Assembly (NCBI GenBank): GCA_947089905.1 | Contig: CAMUMG010000006.1 | Coordinates: 1 to 64,000, forward strand | Length of the DNA stretch: 64,000 bases | Direction: 5' to 3' | From: an uncultured Lachnospiraceae bacterium | Lineage (GTDB): Bacteria; Bacillota; Clostridia; Lachnospirales; Lachnospiraceae | Shown here: piece after piece, positions 18,955-27,384 of the stretch | Layout of the letters: the number at the start of each line of letters is the position of its first letter | Numbering within the stretch: the stretch's first letter is position 1 | Program-made: the position numbers and the translations under genes | Notes under the pieces: model-generated | Databases searched by the model: none | Told to the model about the DNA's origin: nothing | Seen by the model: only the letters and a program-made list of their open reading frames with translations

Positions 18955-18978
18955 ATCTATTTCATCTGCTAAACAAAC

Positions 18979-19407
18979 TTAGTCATCCACAACTGTAATG
19001 CCCATACTTCTTGCTGTACCAGCAATCATACTTGTTGCAGCTTCTACGTTTGCAGCATTTAAGTCAGGCATCTTTAATTCAGCAATCTTTTGAACTTCGC
19101 TTCTCTTAATTGTAGCAACCTTTGTCTTATTTGGAGCTGCAGAAGCAGATTTAAGATTGCAAGCTTTTTTTAATAAAACAGCCGCAGGTGGTGTCTTAGT
19201 AATAAAACTAAAACTTCTGTCCTGATATACAGTGATTACAACAGGAATAATCATTCCTTCTTGATTTGCTGTTCTAGCATTAAATTCCTTTGTAAACTGT
19301 ACAATATTAACACCATGCTGACCAAGTGCTGGTCCTACAGGTGGTGCAGGAGTTGCCTTTCCTGCTGGAATCTGTAATTTGATATAACCTGTAACCTTTT
19401 TTGCCAT
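18979..19407 (-). CDS. rplK: Ribosomal protein uL11
   Basis: A 142-residue protein of the GTPase-associated centre that binds 23S rRNA and is needed for stringent activation of Rel. The N-terminal [24 protein letters not shown] block and the C-terminal GTARSMGI end are typical (the first block is here cited in part: [17 protein letters not shown]). It is the first gene after nusG, with AGGAGGTATTTATC before the ATG. Confidence 0.99.
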   Translation of the reverse strand: MAKKVTGYIKLQIPAGKATPAPPVGPALGQHGVNIVQFTKEFNARTANQEGMIIPVVITVYQDRSFSFITKTPPAAVLLKKACNLKSASAAPNKTKVATIKRSEVQKIAELKMPDLNAANVEAATSMIAGTARSMGITVVDD

Positions 19408-19427
19408 GATAAATACCTCCTAAATTT

Positions 19428-19470
19428 GTGGTTTTACCGGGAGTAAGATACTTACTACTAACCCTCCCAC
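19428..19470 (-). promoter_or_regulatory. Intercistronic hairpin before rplK
   Basis: On the minus strand GTGGGAGGGTTAG pairs with ACTCCCGGTAAAACCAC across a 43-nt element that ends at the rplK ribosome-binding site. It is the sister of the element before rplA. L1 feedback is the likely function. Confidence 0.6.
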
Positions 19471-19511
19471 GGTCTGCTTATTGCAGACTTTATTTCCTAC
19501 TGCGAAAAGAA

Positions 19512-20033
19512 CTAATTTTCAGCCTTTACATCTGTAAAGCTGATTTCAACAGGTGTTTCACGACCAAACATATCAACGTTAATGGTGACGATCTGCTTAT
19601 GGGGATTGATCGCTTTAATCACTCCTTGTGTGTTCTCCCATGCTCCGGAAATTATAGTAACCGTATCGCCAACCTCAAAGTCAACTGCCACTTCTTCGTC
19701 TTTCTGGATTCCCATGTTTCTCATTTCCGTTTCACTCAACGGAACCGGTTTTGAGCCCGGTCCTACAAATCCGGTAACACCTCTTGTATTACGTACTACA
19801 TACCATGTATCATCATTCATGATCATGTTTAACAGCACATAACCCGGAAACATTTTTTTCTGTACCTTCTTCTTTACACCGTTTTTTAATTCGATTGCTT
19901 CCTGAAGCGGTACAGATACTTCCAATATTTGATCCTGAAGCTTTCTATTTTCAATTGTTTTTTCAATATTGGCTTTTACCTTGTTCTCATAACCCGAATA
20001 GGTATGAACTACATACCACTTTGCATCTGCCAT
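19512..20033 (-). CDS. nusG: Transcription termination/antitermination factor NusG
   Basis: A 173-residue elongation factor that binds the RpoC clamp helices and affects pausing. The NGN domain (AKWYVVHTYSGYENKV, MFPGYVLL) and the C-terminal KOW domain (FEVGDTVTIISGAW...GVIKAI) are complete. The start at 20033 (MADAKW) follows GGATGGTGA; an upstream in-frame codon is not supported. It sits between secE and rplK in the conserved order. Confidence 0.99.
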   Translation of the reverse strand: MADAKWYVVHTYSGYENKVKANIEKTIENRKLQDQILEVSVPLQEAIELKNGVKKKVQKKMFPGYVLLNMIMNDDTWYVVRNTRGVTGFVGPGSKPVPLSETEMRNMGIQKDEEVAVDFEVGDTVTIISGAWENTQGVIKAINPHKQIVTINVDMFGRETPVEISFTDVKAEN

Positions 20034-20093
20034 ACAATCACCATCCGTTAGATAATAAAATGCAGCCACACCGCCAGTTTGTGGAGAGTTTCT

Positions 20094-20324
20094 TTAAATC
20101 ACAAGATCAATCAGAAACTTTATTCCAGTATCAAGCAGCGAGATAATCACGCCTAAGACTAAGGTTGCAACCACAACTGCCAAAGACTGCTTTGTTAAAG
20201 CTTCTCTATCTGGCCAAATAATCTTTTTAAATTCTGCCTTTAATCCTTTAAACCAGCTTTTCTTCGGAGTTTTTTCTATAGTCTTTGGAGTCTTTTCTGG
20301 AGTAGTATTTACATTTTCTTCCAT
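20094..20324 (-). CDS. secE: Preprotein translocase subunit SecE
   Basis: A 76-residue single-spanning subunit that clamps SecY. A charged N-terminus (about 1-40, Thr/Lys/Pro-rich), the conserved amphipathic motif (FKKIIWPDREALTKQSLAVV) and one membrane helix (about 47-74) fit the Firmicute SecE. It lies between rpmG and nusG. Confidence 0.97.
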   Translation of the reverse strand: MEENVNTTPEKTPKTIEKTPKKSWFKGLKAEFKKIIWPDREALTKQSLAVVVATLVLGVIISLLDTGIKFLIDLVI

Positions 20325-20410
20325 ACTTCACTTTCCTTCCTTGAGTAAGAAAACGGTCTTATTTCTAAAAATCGTTTCTGCCTCATGAAATGCAAGCCTA
20401 ATCTCAATGA

Positions 20411-20560
20411 TTACTTCGTTTCTTTGTGTAACGTATGTGCCTTGCAGAACTTGCAGTATTTCTTAGTTTCCATACGATCCGGATGATTCTTCTTTTCCTT
20501 GGTCGTGTTGTAATTACGCTGTTTACATTCGGTACATGCCAAAGTAATTTTTACTCGCAC
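20411..20560 (-). CDS. rpmG: Ribosomal protein bL33
   Basis: A 49-codon gene with a GTG start, preceded by GGAGGTG. It encodes [17 protein letters not shown] followed by [19 protein letters not shown] and [13 protein letters not shown]. Two CxxC pairs (C-T-E-C, C-K-F-C) mark the zinc-binding form of L33. It heads the rpmG-secE-nusG unit, the usual Firmicute order. Confidence 0.98.
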   Translation of the reverse strand: MRVKITLACTECKQRNYNTTKEKKNHPDRMETKKYCKFCKAHTLHKETK

Positions 20561-20597
20561 AACTTCCACCTCCGTTTATATTACCCTTGATGGGCAG

Positions 20598-20636
20598 TTC
20601 CACAGGTCTTTCCTGTTTTTAGGCATAAAAAAAAGA
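20598..20636 (-). promoter_or_regulatory. Leader hairpin of rpmG
   Basis: AGGTCTTT and AAAGACCT on the minus strand form a stem in the 95-nt leader of rpmG, with eight T inside the loop side. Function is unknown; it may only stabilise the leader. Confidence 0.35.
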
Positions 20637-20655
20637 CCTCTTCCATAGCCAATTT

Positions 20656-20685
20656 ACTATATCACAAAACTATGCAATTCGTCAA
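20656..20685 (-). promoter_or_regulatory. Promoter of rpmG-secE-nusG
   Basis: TTGACG (20680-20685), an 18-base spacer and TATAGT (20656-20661) on the minus strand, with a TG one base before the -10 hexamer (extended -10). Confidence 0.85.
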
Positions 20686-20749
20686 TAGTTTTTTATAGAC
20701 ATTTAAAAAAAACCGCTGTATAATAAATTTATCTAAATATATCTAATCA

Positions 20750-20776
20750 TTATCGGCAAAAAGATCGAAAATTATA
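20750..20776 (-). promoter_or_regulatory. Sigma-28-like promoter match facing rpmG
   Basis: On the minus strand TATA (20773-20776), 15 bases, then a perfect GCCGATAA (20750-20757). It faces the ribosomal/rpmG direction although the flagellar-like gene lies on the other strand. It may be chance; see findings. Confidence 0.35.
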
Positions 20777-20804
20777 CTAGACATCAATAGAAAGGAGGAT
20801 TCCT

Positions 20805-22073
20805 ATGCTTGAAGTTTATAATCATCTGGCAGCCGCATATCACCCAAAACAATCTCGGGTTCGAGCATCAGCTTCTAAGGAGCTTGTCAACGTTTATAAT
20901 CATATTCGTAATTTAAGTTCTCAATCTCCTTTATTTAAATTAAATCTGACTGGTTCAGGACAGATCTATGCTTTAAATATAAAAGATACTGCTCTTTCCC
21001 TAAAATATCACTTAGAAGACTATGATGATGAAGACCGATCAGCATTTTTAAAACAAGAGGCTTATTCTGAAGAGCCTGAAATTGTAGAAGTCCATCTGAC
21101 ATCGGACTCTACTAAAAATATTCCAAATGAGTTTTATTTGCGAGTGCTTGAACTTGCAGCTACTCAGTTAAACCAAAGTAAGTCTGTTCCTTCTTCTGAA
21201 AAAGCAGGATTAAATGGCTTATATCAATTTACTGTAACAATGGACGATACCCCATATCAATTTAATCTGAAATTAAAACAGGATAATACCAACCAGCAGG
21301 TAATAGAAAACCTCAGCGATTTTATTGGACGTTCTTCTATTGGTTTATCTCCATCCATTTCTCAAAAAGAAAATGGTGAAATTCAATTATCACTTGAATC
21401 TGAATCAACTGGCAGTATGCAAGAAGAGCGTTCCTTTACCTTAGAAGATACTCAAATAGGTAATACAGAAAATGGTTTAGTTTCTTTTTACCAGCTTAAC
21501 CATATGATCCGTTCTCCTAAAAATGCCAAGTTTACATTGAATGGTTCTCCTAAAGAGGCTCTTAGTAATACTTTTCGACTCTACCGAAATCTGTCTGTTA
21601 CATTAAAATCTGTTTCTGACAGCACAATACGAATTTATCTTCGACCAGAAGCTAAAAGTATTTATGAGGATGTTCATGAAACACTTGATACCTATAATCG
21701 ACTAATTGATATTGCTTCTGCAAACAAAGGTAATCGTCGTTCCCAAAAACTTTTACGTGAGTTAGGTGCAGTTGCAAAAGATTTTCAGGAAGAACTTGCC
21801 GAATGTGGAATTCAGTTAATGGAAGGATACCACCTTAAAATTGAAGAAGAAAAAGCGAAAGAAAAGATTCAAGATGGTTCTATGAAAAATTTATTGACCG
21901 AACCGGGTGGTTTTGGAAAAGAATTAGCGATAAGAGCCTCTTTAATCAGCCTAAATCCAATGGATTACCTAGATAAAGTAATTATTACCTATCCAAATCT
22001 ACTGGCACCTATGTCTTCAAACCCATATTTGACTTCTATTTACAGTGGAATGTTATTTAATTCTTATTGTTAA
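20805..22073 (+). CDS. Orphan FliD-related (flagellar cap-like) protein
   Basis: A 422-residue protein without signal peptide. I recognise FliD-like features: residues 138-205 follow the flagellin hook IN-type pattern (FTVTMDDTPYQFNLKL, then IENLSDFIGRSSIGLS and LSLESESTG), and 242-303 match the FliD C-terminal start (FTLNGSPKEALSNTFRLYRN, LSVTLKS, ETLDTYNRLIDIA). The N-terminal D0 cap motif (MISNLDTDSIV type) and the C-terminal coiled coil are missing, so it cannot be an ordinary cap. AAAGGAGG stands 6 bases before the ATG. It is read away from rpmG and is not in a flagellar operon. Function unknown; a filament-associated or export-regulating role is inference. Confidence 0.65.
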   Translation: MLEVYNHLAAAYHPKQSRVRASASKELVNVYNHIRNLSSQSPLFKLNLTGSGQIYALNIKDTALSLKYHLEDYDDEDRSAFLKQEAYSEEPEIVEVHLTSDSTKNIPNEFYLRVLELAATQLNQSKSVPSSEKAGLNGLYQFTVTMDDTPYQFNLKLKQDNTNQQVIENLSDFIGRSSIGLSPSISQKENGEIQLSLESESTGSMQEERSFTLEDTQIGNTENGLVSFYQLNHMIRSPKNAKFTLNGSPKEALSNTFRLYRNLSVTLKSVSDSTIRIYLRPEAKSIYEDVHETLDTYNRLIDIASANKGNRRSQKLLRELGAVAKDFQEELAECGIQLMEGYHLKIEEEKAKEKIQDGSMKNLLTEPGGFGKELAIRASLISLNPMDYLDKVIITYPNLLAPMSSNPYLTSIYSGMLFNSYC

Positions 22074-22178
22074 ATCAAATTAAATTGAAAAAGAAACGTT
22101 ACAAAATTGCCATACAACTGCCATGAAATTTTTTATCAAGCATGGTATGATAATTTTATTAATCTAAATAATGCAGCT

Positions 22179-22233
22179 TTGTGCAATAGTTTTTATAGCA
22201 AACGATTAGTTTATTATCAAAACTATTGCACAA
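22179..22233 (+). repeat. Perfect 15-bp inverted repeat in the subtilase leader
   Basis: TTGTGCAATAGTTTT (22179-22193) and its exact complement (22219-22233) enclose 25 bases. No T-run follows on either strand, so it does not look like a terminator. It ends 8 bases before the ribosome-binding site of the protease gene and could regulate it. Confidence 0.8.
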
Positions 22234-22252
22234 TAGAAACGAGGGAAAAATT

Positions 22253-24454
22253 ATGAAATCTAATAGACGCTTTTTCTTTTTCTGTTGTATTTTTCTCTTT
22301 TGGGGTGGATTGCTTGGCAGTTTTGTTTTTCCATATAAAAAAGACCTCTCTACTAAAACACTCCCCGAATCTACACTTCTTTCTGATGAACTTTTTTTAT
22401 TATTGGAAGATACTTTAACTACCTCTCAAATAGAACAGCTTCTTTTACAAGCTCCTTATCCTGTTGAGATCTTAGATTCTTTTGATTCATGTCTGTTACT
22501 TCATGCAGAACCTGAATTTTGTGATAAATTGCTTTCCTATTTTCAGGAAAATGCTTGGGTTCGTACAGCAGAATATAATCAAGAATTAAATTTAAGTGGA
22601 ATCACAGTGGATGAATATTCCGATACTCAATGGGCACTTTCTAATTCAGGTACATATTTGCAAATTCTTTCAAATTTCCAAAAGAAAGGGACTTATGTTC
22701 CTTCTACATGTGGCATTGATTTAAATATTGAACAAGCGTGGGAATATTATAGTACAAATCTAATCCCAAAACGAGAGCCTATCGTTGCAATTATTGATAC
22801 AGGAGTCGATATTAATCATCCTGAGTTATACAATCATATTTGGATCAATGAAGAAGAAATTCCCGGAGATGGTATTGATAATGATGGAAATGGTTATATT
22901 GATGATATCAACGGTTGGGACTTTTATAACAATGATTCTAGTGTTTGTCATTATGGAGCAGATCAGATAACTACTTCTTTTATTGATAATGACAATCATG
23001 GAACTCACTTAGCAGGAATTATTGCTGCTAACGCTAACAATGAGATCGGTATTGCAGGTATAGCCTCTAATGTAAATGTCAAAATTATGCCATTAAAGAT
23101 TCATGGTGGTTCAAACGGCAAAGGAACGATTGCCAATGCAATAAAGGCAATCAAATATGCTACTATTATGGGAGCAGATATTTGTAATATGAGTTGGGGA
23201 ACTACAACATATAGTGCCTCCTTAGAAGAAGTTATGAAAGAATCAACTATGTTATTTATCACTGCTGCTGGGAACGAAGGAAACTTAAATGATACTACCC
23301 CTGTTTACCCTGCCAGCTTTGATTTACAAAATATGATCTCTGTCACTTTTATAGATGCCGATGGTCAATTACCACCAGATGCAAATCGCGGCGCAGAAAG
23401 TATTGATATTGCTGCTCCAGGAAAAGATATTTTCAGTACAACTGTAGGATCTTATCAAACAATGAGTGGCTCTTCTATGGCTGCCCCTCATATCAGTGCA
23501 GTTGCAGCAATGGTCTATTCTCTTGGAAAATGGTACGCCCCTGAAGTAAAGGAACTTCTTCTTTCAAATTTACTGCTACTTAGTAGTTTGGAAAACAATG
23601 TACGATATCCCGGAATCCCAAATACTTTAAGCCTTTTAGACCAGACCAAAAACTTAACTATAGATACACTTGCCCCTACCCTTTCTATTCGTGATTCCTT
23701 TGATCAAAATCTACTGAGCCTTTCTTTAACTGCCTCTGATAAAGGAGGTTCAGGAGTACGAGTGATACGATATGCTGCAGGTACAAAAAATGTTTCCGAT
23801 TTCCGAAAAGGTATGGCAGGGACTCCAATTCGCTCTGATATATTAAAATTAAGTAAAGCCGGCTATTATACCTTTTACATCAGTGACTATGCTGGTAATG
23901 AAGCAACTATTTTATACTATATAGAAGATGATACAACCCCTCCATCTTTAAGCGCAAACTATTCTAAAACAAAACAGGAGTATATAATTTCTGTAGAGGC
24001 CTCTGATAGCCAAAGCGGTGTGAAAACATTAAAATATGCACAGGGAACTTTCGATATAAGTGACTTTAAGTCTGGAAAACTTGGAACGAATTTGAACTTA
24101 ATCCATAATCAAGCTTCTTTTTCTGTAAGTGATACTGGTAGTTATACAATTTATGCTACTGACTTTCGAGGAAATAAAACTGTCACCTATATTAATATCC
24201 CTGAAGAAATCCAAGTTAAGAACATCTCCCTAAACTATAGTACTCGAATTCTTCTTGCGGGGAAAAAGATACAGTTAAATACCAAATTTTATCCAAATGA
24301 AAGTATTGATACTATAACCTATCGTAGTTCCCAAACCGCAGTTGCTACAGTCAATCCCTATGGTGTTGTTACGGCTGTTTCTCCTGGGATTACAATTATT
24401 ACTGCAACAACTTCTCACGGTTTAAGTGCTAAATGTATTGTACTGGTCATATAA
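22253..24454 (+). CDS. Secreted subtilisin-like serine protease with Ig-like repeats
   Basis: A 733-residue S8 family protease, starting at 22253 after GAGGG. A membrane/signal segment (residues 6-28, FFFFCCIFLFWGGLLGS) is followed by a propeptide-like stretch to about 170. The catalytic set is Asp182 (AIIDTGVDINHPEL), His249 (DNDNHGTHLAG) and Ser408 (SGSSMAAPH), with AAGNEG for the oxyanion Asn. A DGIDNDGNGYIDD loop after Asp182 is a likely Ca2+ site. The C-terminus has two about 85-residue Ig-like repeats (about 475-650) and a BIG2-type domain (about 655-733), which suit cell-wall or glycan attachment. No LPxTG motif. It probably processes extracellular proteins or takes part in nutrient proteolysis. 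Confidence 0.92.
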   Translation: MKSNRRFFFFCCIFLFWGGLLGSFVFPYKKDLSTKTLPESTLLSDELFLLLEDTLTTSQIEQLLLQAPYPVEILDSFDSCLLLHAEPEFCDKLLSYFQENAWVRTAEYNQELNLSGITVDEYSDTQWALSNSGTYLQILSNFQKKGTYVPSTCGIDLNIEQAWEYYSTNLIPKREPIVAIIDTGVDINHPELYNHIWINEEEIPGDGIDNDGNGYIDDINGWDFYNNDSSVCHYGADQITTSFIDNDNHGTHLAGIIAANANNEIGIAGIASNVNVKIMPLKIHGGSNGKGTIANAIKAIKYATIMGADICNMSWGTTTYSASLEEVMKESTMLFITAAGNEGNLNDTTPVYPASFDLQNMISVTFIDADGQLPPDANRGAESIDIAAPGKDIFSTTVGSYQTMSGSSMAAPHISAVAAMVYSLGKWYAPEVKELLLSNLLLLSSLENNVRYPGIPNTLSLLDQTKNLTIDTLAPTLSIRDSFDQNLLSLSLTASDKGGSGVRVIRYAAGTKNVSDFRKGMAGTPIRSDILKLSKAGYYTFYISDYAGNEATILYYIEDDTTPPSLSANYSKTKQEYIISVEASDSQSGVKTLKYAQGTFDISDFKSGKLGTNLNLIHNQASFSVSDTGSYTIYATDFRGNKTVTYINIPEEIQVKNISLNYSTRILLAGKKIQLNTKFYPNESIDTITYRSSQTAVATVNPYGVVTAVSPGITIITATTSHGLSAKCIVLVI

Positions 24455-24470
24455 TCATGCTATAATTAAC

Positions 24471-24510
24471 CTAGGCGGGAAACCAAAATAGTTTCCCGCC
24501 TAGATTTTTA
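24471..24510. terminator. Bidirectional terminator between the subtilase and pepF
   Basis: A 13-bp perfect stem (CTAGGCGGGAAAC and complement, 24471-24483 with 24491-24503) followed by ATTTTTAATTT serves the two convergent genes. Confidence 0.92.
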
Positions 24511-24512
24511 AT

Positions 24513-26303
24513 TTATTCTTCTAATAATTTTTCAAGCTCATCTAATAAACTTCCAAATACTTCTAATGCCTCTTTAATTGGCTGTGCTGTACTCATATCC
24601 ACTCCTGCCTTTTTCAACAGACTAACTGGATCGTCTGAACAACCACTAGATAAGAAATTAAGATAATCTTTTACTGCTGGTTCTCCCTCTTTTAAAATTT
24701 TATTGGAAAGTGCAACTGCCGCTGAATATCCTGTTGCATATTGATATACATAAAAATTCATATAAAAATGAGGAATTCGTGCCCATTCTACATCAATATA
24801 ATCATCGACAACAATATCTTTTCCATAGTATTGTACATTCAAATCGTGATAGATAGCATTTAACCGCTCAGCTGTAAGTTTCTCTCCACTTGCTACCATC
24901 TGATTAATCGTTTGTTCAAACTCTGCAAACATTGTTTGACGATATAAAGTTCCTTTAAATCCATCCAGAAAATGGTTGATTAAATATGCCTTTTCCTTTT
25001 TATCCTCTGTCTTTGCAAGCAAATATCTCATCAAAAGTGCTTCATTACATGTAGAAGCAACCTCTGCTACAAAAATCTTATAATCTGCATAGATGATAGG
25101 CTGATTCTTATTTGACAGATAGGAATGTAGTGCATGGCCCATTTCATGTGCAAGGGTAAATTCACTGTCCAGATTTTCTGCATAATTTAATAAAACATAT
25201 GGATGTACTCTTGCTCCTGCGGAATATGCCCCGCTTCGTTTTCCTTCATTTTCATAGACATCAATCCAGCGATTCTCAAATCCCTGTTTTAAAATAGCGC
25301 GATAGTCTTCCCCCAGAACTTCTAAAGCATCATATACCTCTTGTTTTGCCTTTTCAAAAGGAATCTTTACATCTGCTTTTTCTACAATAGGAGTATACAG
25401 ATCATACATATGAAGTTCTTCATATCCTAACAACTTCTTACGCAGTTGTACATAACGGTGCATATATCCCATATTTTCATGCACTGTCTGAATTAAATTA
25501 CTGTACACTTCTACTGGCACTTCTGTTCTTGCAAGAGCAGCATGAAGAGTAGTTTCATAATTTCTTGCTTTAGTCTGAAATAAAAGTTGTCGAATCTGTG
25601 AATCTAAAATAGCAGCCGAAGTATTGCGGAATTGATAATATACAGAATAGAGCGAATCAAACGCATCTTTTCTTACCCTTCGATCCTTACTTTCCACATG
25701 GGAAATATAAGTTCCATGAGTTACAGGAACCTCTTCTCCCTCAGAATTTTTAATAGGAGGGAACGTAAGATCTGCATTATTTAATATTTCACAGATATCA
25801 TTCGGTGCTTGTATTACTTCTCCTGTCATTGCCAAAAGTTTTTCTTCTTTTTCAGAAAGGATATGCTCTTTCTTTCTCCGAATTCGTGTGATATCTAATT
25901 CATATAAACGTAATTCTTCTGACTGATTATAAAATTGCTGTAACTTCTCTTCTGGAATTGCAATCAATTCTGGATCCTGAAAAGAGCTGGCACTATTTAG
26001 GGCAACAAAAAGATTCATAACACGTCCTGCCATGATCTGATAAGCAGATACCTTCATATCTTCATCACTTTTTCGGAAGGCATAGGCAGCAAGACGTTCT
26101 ATTACCACTGAACTCTCTTCTAAAAAATGATAATAACTCAATAGTGTTTCTGCAGATTCCCCTAACTTTCCTCTGTACGCTTCATATTGTTTTGGCAGTT
26201 TTTCTGCATTCTTAATTGCCTCTTCCCAAGCTGCATCATCTGCATAGAGATCCTCGGTTGCCCAAGTATACTGCTTTTCTTGTTCACTTCTCTTTTTAAT
26301 CAT
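24513..26303 (-). CDS. pepF: Oligoendopeptidase F (M3B metallopeptidase)
   Basis: A 596-residue cytoplasmic zinc peptidase that cleaves oligopeptides. The HExxH zinc motif (TLAHEMGHALHSY, about residue 387) and the downstream glutamate segment (FVAEVASTCNEALL) are present, and the length is typical of PepF. No signal peptide. RBS AGGAGAAAGAACG. It is the first of three minus-strand genes only in position; transcription comes from the NusG-II and Gx genes upstream with about 10 bases between pepF and the Gx gene. Confidence 0.96.
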   Translation of the reverse strand: MIKKRSEQEKQYTWATEDLYADDAAWEEAIKNAEKLPKQYEAYRGKLGESAETLLSYYHFLEESSVVIERLAAYAFRKSDEDMKVSAYQIMAGRVMNLFVALNSASSFQDPELIAIPEEKLQQFYNQSEELRLYELDITRIRRKKEHILSEKEEKLLAMTGEVIQAPNDICEILNNADLTFPPIKNSEGEEVPVTHGTYISHVESKDRRVRKDAFDSLYSVYYQFRNTSAAILDSQIRQLLFQTKARNYETTLHAALARTEVPVEVYSNLIQTVHENMGYMHRYVQLRKKLLGYEELHMYDLYTPIVEKADVKIPFEKAKQEVYDALEVLGEDYRAILKQGFENRWIDVYENEGKRSGAYSAGARVHPYVLLNYAENLDSEFTLAHEMGHALHSYLSNKNQPIIYADYKIFVAEVASTCNEALLMRYLLAKTEDKKEKAYLINHFLDGFKGTLYRQTMFAEFEQTINQMVASGEKLTAERLNAIYHDLNVQYYGKDIVVDDYIDVEWARIPHFYMNFYVYQYATGYSAAVALSNKILKEGEPAVKDYLNFLSSGCSDDPVSLLKKAGVDMSTAQPIKEALEVFGSLLDELEKLLEE

Positions 26304-26314
26304 CGTTCTTTCTC

Positions 26315-26821
26315 CTACTTTTGAAATTTTAAAATATGATTCATTTTCTTTACTACCATTGCTCCTAAAATGCCTATAATAAGACCTGAAATAATTCCTC
26401 CAATGAATAAAATAGGAAGATAGTACAATACATTTCCAAGTACTAAAGTGGCAATAAGAATCTGACCAATATTATGTCCTACTCCTCCCGCAACACTGAC
26501 ACCTACTATTCCAAATTGCTTTGTATGTTTTAAAAATAACATTATAAGAAAACTGATCAATACTCCACCAAAGCTATAGATCATCATAGAAATACTGTTA
26601 AATGTAAATCCCGCCAATATTACCCGTATAACTGCGATTACTGCTGCTTGCTTTGCACCAAATAGATAAAGAGCTGCTAAAATAACAATATTAGCAAGTC
26701 CCAATTTCATTCCCACAGTTTGAGCAGGTAATACAAAAATACTCTCTATATAACTTAATATAAAAGCAAGAGCAATCAACATTCCAAATAGTGCTACTTT
26801 TTTTGCCTTACCCTCTGGCAC
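26315..26821 (-). CDS. Gx transporter family membrane protein
   Basis: A 168-residue integral membrane protein with about five hydrophobic segments. LGLANIVILAALYLFGAKQA and the GGVGHNIGQILIATLVLG glycine-rich segment are the family marks (formerly annotated heptaprenyl diphosphate synthase component I). It resembles ECF-type substrate-binding subunits. GTG start with AGGGG 9 bases upstream. It is coupled to a NusG-II protein, a pairing seen in loci for flavin/quinone-dependent extracytosolic redox chemistry. The substrate is not known. Confidence 0.85.
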   Translation of the reverse strand: MPEGKAKKVALFGMLIALAFILSYIESIFVLPAQTVGMKLGLANIVILAALYLFGAKQAAVIAVIRVILAGFTFNSISMMIYSFGGVLISFLIMLFLKHTKQFGIVGVSVAGGVGHNIGQILIATLVLGNVLYYLPILFIGGIISGLIIGILGAMVVKKMNHILKFQK

Positions 26822-26842
26822 TTAACAATTCCCCTCTTTCAC

Positions 26843-27208
26843 TTATTGTACTACTGTATCTAAATCAGATACTTCTCCACCGGAAATTTCTACTATAACC
26901 TTATGAGGCAGACAAATAATTTTCTCTCCATGATAATGAATAGACTTTTGATGAACACAGAGTTTATCTGGACAGTCTGCCTGTATGATGCTTGCAGTTC
27001 CATCCAAAATTTCTAATTTGTTTCCTCCATCCATTCCTTCAATATCAAGTATTGTATTTTTAGAAAGTGAAAGTTTCGCATATTCTTCCCCATTTACTGT
27101 GACAATTACCATACTTCCCGATTTTCGATGATAAAGCCGATAGCCTATAAAAATTCCTACCGCTAACAGCAGTAAGACAACAATCAGAATAATATCATTT
27201 TTTTTCAT
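26843..27208 (-). CDS. NusG domain II-containing membrane-anchored protein
   Basis: A 121-residue protein with an N-terminal membrane helix (IILIVVLLLLAVGIFIGY) and a small beta domain outside the cell of the NusG-II family. Two conserved cysteine motifs are seen: C-P-D-K-L-C-V-H-Q and C-L-P-H-K-V. Despite the name it has no role in transcription. It lies 21 bases before the Gx gene. In related organisms the pair accompanies FMN-binding and electron-transfer proteins; no such genes occur here. Divergent from the MerR gene. Confidence 0.85.
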   Translation of the reverse strand: MKKNDIILIVVLLLLAVGIFIGYRLYHRKSGSMVIVTVNGEEYAKLSLSKNTILDIEGMDGGNKLEILDGTASIIQADCPDKLCVHQKSIHYHGEKIICLPHKVIVEISGGEVSDLDTVVQ

Positions 27209-27328
27209 AACAGTCGGACTCCTTTCCAGCCCTCATTCCTTGATTATATACCATTTTGGATATACTATGCAAGAAGAAAAACAAAAATCTTTTATTCCTA
27301 TCTATTATATATTTTTTTAAAAAAGGTA

Positions 27329-27359
27329 TTGACTCTTACGTTACGTTATACTTTATAAT
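27329..27359 (+). promoter_or_regulatory. MerR-type promoter with 19-base spacer
   Basis: TTGACT (27329-27334), a 19-base spacer holding ACGTTACGT, and TATAAT (27354-27359). A 19-base spacer is the mark of promoters that MerR proteins activate by untwisting. Autoregulation is the natural reading. Confidence 0.8.
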
Positions 27360-27384
27360 ACCATTACACGGGAGGAATGAGAAT

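Noticed and set aside
16777-21000. tRNA genes around the rpmG-secE-nusG region, as in some bacteria
   Set aside because: No cloverleaf with TTCGANNC-type arm could be found by eye in these gaps.
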